This document shows positions 35,701-36,872 of a stretch of DNA of 36,872 bases, in pieces; position 1 is the first letter of the stretch; each line of letters starts with the position of its first letter. This DNA is from Ophiostoma sp. CBS 140.51 (taxonomy: Eukaryota > Ascomycota > Sordariomycetes > Ophiostomatales > Ophiostomataceae). Made by a program: the position numbers and the translations under genes. The stretch lies in the NCBI GenBank assembly GCA_029298735.1, contig JANSLP010000319.1:1-36872 (forward strand), in the 5' to 3' direction. Below the pieces are notes generated by a model. It was not told the DNA's origin and did not search any database. It was given only the letters and a program-made list of their open reading frames with translations.

Positions 35701-36367
35701 TTAAAAATGGGGTTGTTCGCCCCAAGCCCACCGTCGACGAACTCCTCGTCGAAAGGGCCGATGGCAATTGGGTCAAAGAAGCCTGTGGCAGCAGACGTGG
35801 CACGGCCGGCCTGCCATATTTTAGTCGAGCTTAAAAGGTCGGAGTTGTCGCTACGCGGGGAGCGGTAGCTTGCTAGGCAAACGGTGTTGGAGGTCTGTTT
35901 GCTTGTGGCGCAGACGAAACTAGTTAATTAGTATAAATACATACGGATGTGATGTGATGTAGAGGCACTTACACTTTGCAGGGCGCGCCAATGTCCTTTA
36001 AAAGCTCATCCTCGTTGAGGTTACGAGCTCGAAGGATCCGTTTAATAGTCTCTTCCAGCTCTGCCGAGTCGAATCGGCCCTGGAGCTTACCGTTGATCTT
36101 GACCCGGTGGCTCTTCTTTTCGAACACCTTGTCTGAAAGAGACGTATAGGCCTCGATGCACTCATCAACCGTCATCTGAAGGCGGCCGAGCATGATGGCA
36201 ATCAGGCCACCCGTGCTAGTGCCGCCGATCATGTCAAAGTACTCGCAGGGCTTAGGCGGTGACTCTGGATCGGCCGTGGCCATGAGTCGGCGGAGGATCA
36301 TGAGTGAGGAGAGGCCGCGTACGCCACCGCCGTCGAGGGCGAGAAGCCGGATCTGATCGCCAGGCAT
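32762..36367 (-). CDS. Fungal NLR: patatin-like phospholipase / NB-ARC NTPase / TPR protein
   Basis: Four exons, 36367-35973, 35919-35333, 35257-34619 and 34548-32762, with introns of 53, 75 and 70 bp; all phases agree and give 1,135 aa. Residues 6-~225 are a patatin phospholipase: oxyanion loop DGGGVRG (12-18), nucleophile S51 in GTSTG, and catalytic D194 in DGG. Residues ~335-700 are the nucleotide-binding module: Walker A GLGGIGKT (381-388), Walker B WLLIFDNVD (466-474), GLPLA (555-559) and an MHD-like HPVVHRW (697-703). Residues ~770-1135 are kinesin-light-chain-like TPRs. Neurospora PLP-1 has the same order and triggers germling death on allorecognition. By analogy, ligand binding to the TPRs should drive oligomerisation and lipase activation at membranes. 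The start is the first in-frame ATG; the frame is open further upstream but without ATG. Codon use (CTA, ATA, AGA, TTA) is less GC-ending than in YVH1. The C-terminus is truncated within a repeat. Confidence 0.92.
32765..33862 (-). repeat. Array of nearly identical 42-aa TPR units (126-bp tandem repeat)
   Basis: Eight full units and one truncated unit, starting at residues 770, 812, 854, 896, 938, 980, 1022, 1064 and 1106 of the NLR. The core is NLGxLYxxQGRLxxAEAMFQ, followed by RALQGxxKALGPDHTST. Differences concentrate at unit positions 2, 5, 9, 12-13, 18-19 and 31-32. Unit 5 (33358-33233) and unit 8 (32980-32855) are identical in protein except for one Ala/Val and lie exactly 378 bp (three units) apart, which points to block duplication or gene conversion. 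Confidence 0.95.
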
Positions 36368-36872
36368 TGCGAGATGTTTACCGAAAGGTCTCGATGAGAG
36401 CAGCTTGGAGGTTGTATCTGCCAAGTGGACAAGAGCCTTGAGGAGTCGAGATAAAAGGCTTTTTGAGGGGTCGAGACGAAAGGCATCAGGCTGCCCTTAG
36501 GCTGCAATCCAGGCTCAGCCGCTGCTCAGCCGCTGCCACACTCTCTCAGTCGCGTGTCCGTCTTCTCATTCGCTCACCCGAGCAGCGCTTATGCTTGGTC
36601 GCTCATTGGCAGGGTTTTGCGAACCCCATTTCCTACTAAATCGGCTACGACTACTTGTTTACTTCGATAAGGAGAGGCCGCAAAAGATGAGTAGTACAGA
36701 ACCCGGATTTAACCTCCAATCTATTAAGTAAACGGTTCGGCTAGACGTCGAGCCTCGTTTTTATCTATCATTTATAAAAAGTAGGCTGCATTAGTTTTTT
36801 ATATCCTCTATTGTCATGTTCTTCCCTCATGTGTTCGTTTCTTCTTTAAGATACCCCCGTCGGTAACCTTCC
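36368..36872 (-). promoter_or_regulatory. Upstream region of the NLR gene
   Basis: No other gene is recognised. On the minus strand, TATA-like elements occur at 36,795-36,803 (TATAAAAAA) and 36,771-36,776 (TATAAA), about 405-435 bp above the start codon, in an AT-rich setting. A short direct repeat of the type GCTCAGCCGCTG lies at about 36,513-36,535. The promoter assignment rests only on position and these elements. Confidence 0.35.

Noticed and set aside
36368..36424. NLR start at 36,424
   Set aside because: That codon is TTG, not ATG. The first in-frame ATG is at 36,367, immediately before the patatin glycine-rich loop.

Overview
The window looks like nuclear chromosomal DNA of a filamentous ascomycete, most likely a Sordariomycete. 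The evidence is short spliceosomal introns (48-77 bp) with GTRNGT-like donors and CTAAC/CTAAT-type branch sites, GC-ending codons in the housekeeping genes, CT-rich promoter and leader tracts, and gene families typical of fungi. No bacterial, organellar or viral gene was recognised.

Layout: about 1-18,750 is a very long stretch with no gene I can support. It holds simple repeats, a terminal repeat/palindrome cluster at the left edge, and scattered copies of an ACGGAGTA-type motif. From 18,760 to 20,052 there is a pyrimidine-rich promoter and ATG-free leader feeding a 643-aa C2H2 zinc-finger protein (20,053-22,041, +, two exons joined by a probable GC-AG intron). A YVH1-type dual-specificity phosphatase with a C-terminal zinc-binding domain lies at 24,225-25,403 (+, one exon). 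A second gene-free stretch (25,404-30,320) separates it from a four-exon VFA1 (VPS4-associated protein 1) homologue at 31,099-30,321 (-). From 31,330 to 32,660 the DNA is AT-rich, with inverted repeats and possibly retroelement debris.

The right end carries the most interesting locus. Three separate open frames on the minus strand join across three short introns into one 1,135-aa protein (36,367-32,762). Its order is patatin-like phospholipase, NB-ARC-type NTPase, then kinesin-light-chain-like TPRs: a fungal NLR of the patatin/NB-ARC/TPR type. Neurospora PLP-1, an allorecognition and cell-death regulator, has this architecture. Catalytic and nucleotide-binding motifs are intact. The C-terminal sensor is eight full 42-residue TPR units plus one truncated unit, nearly identical to each other, with signs of recent block duplication. 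Beyond the present stop codon lie decayed repeat units, so the array seems to have been longer.

Functional reading: the three upstream genes are ordinary single-copy functions (transcription factor, ribosome maturation/phosphatase, ESCRT/Vps4 regulation) set in unusually large intergenic spaces. The NLR sits beside AT-rich degenerate DNA and uses codons differently, as expected of a fast-evolving accessory immunity or incompatibility gene.
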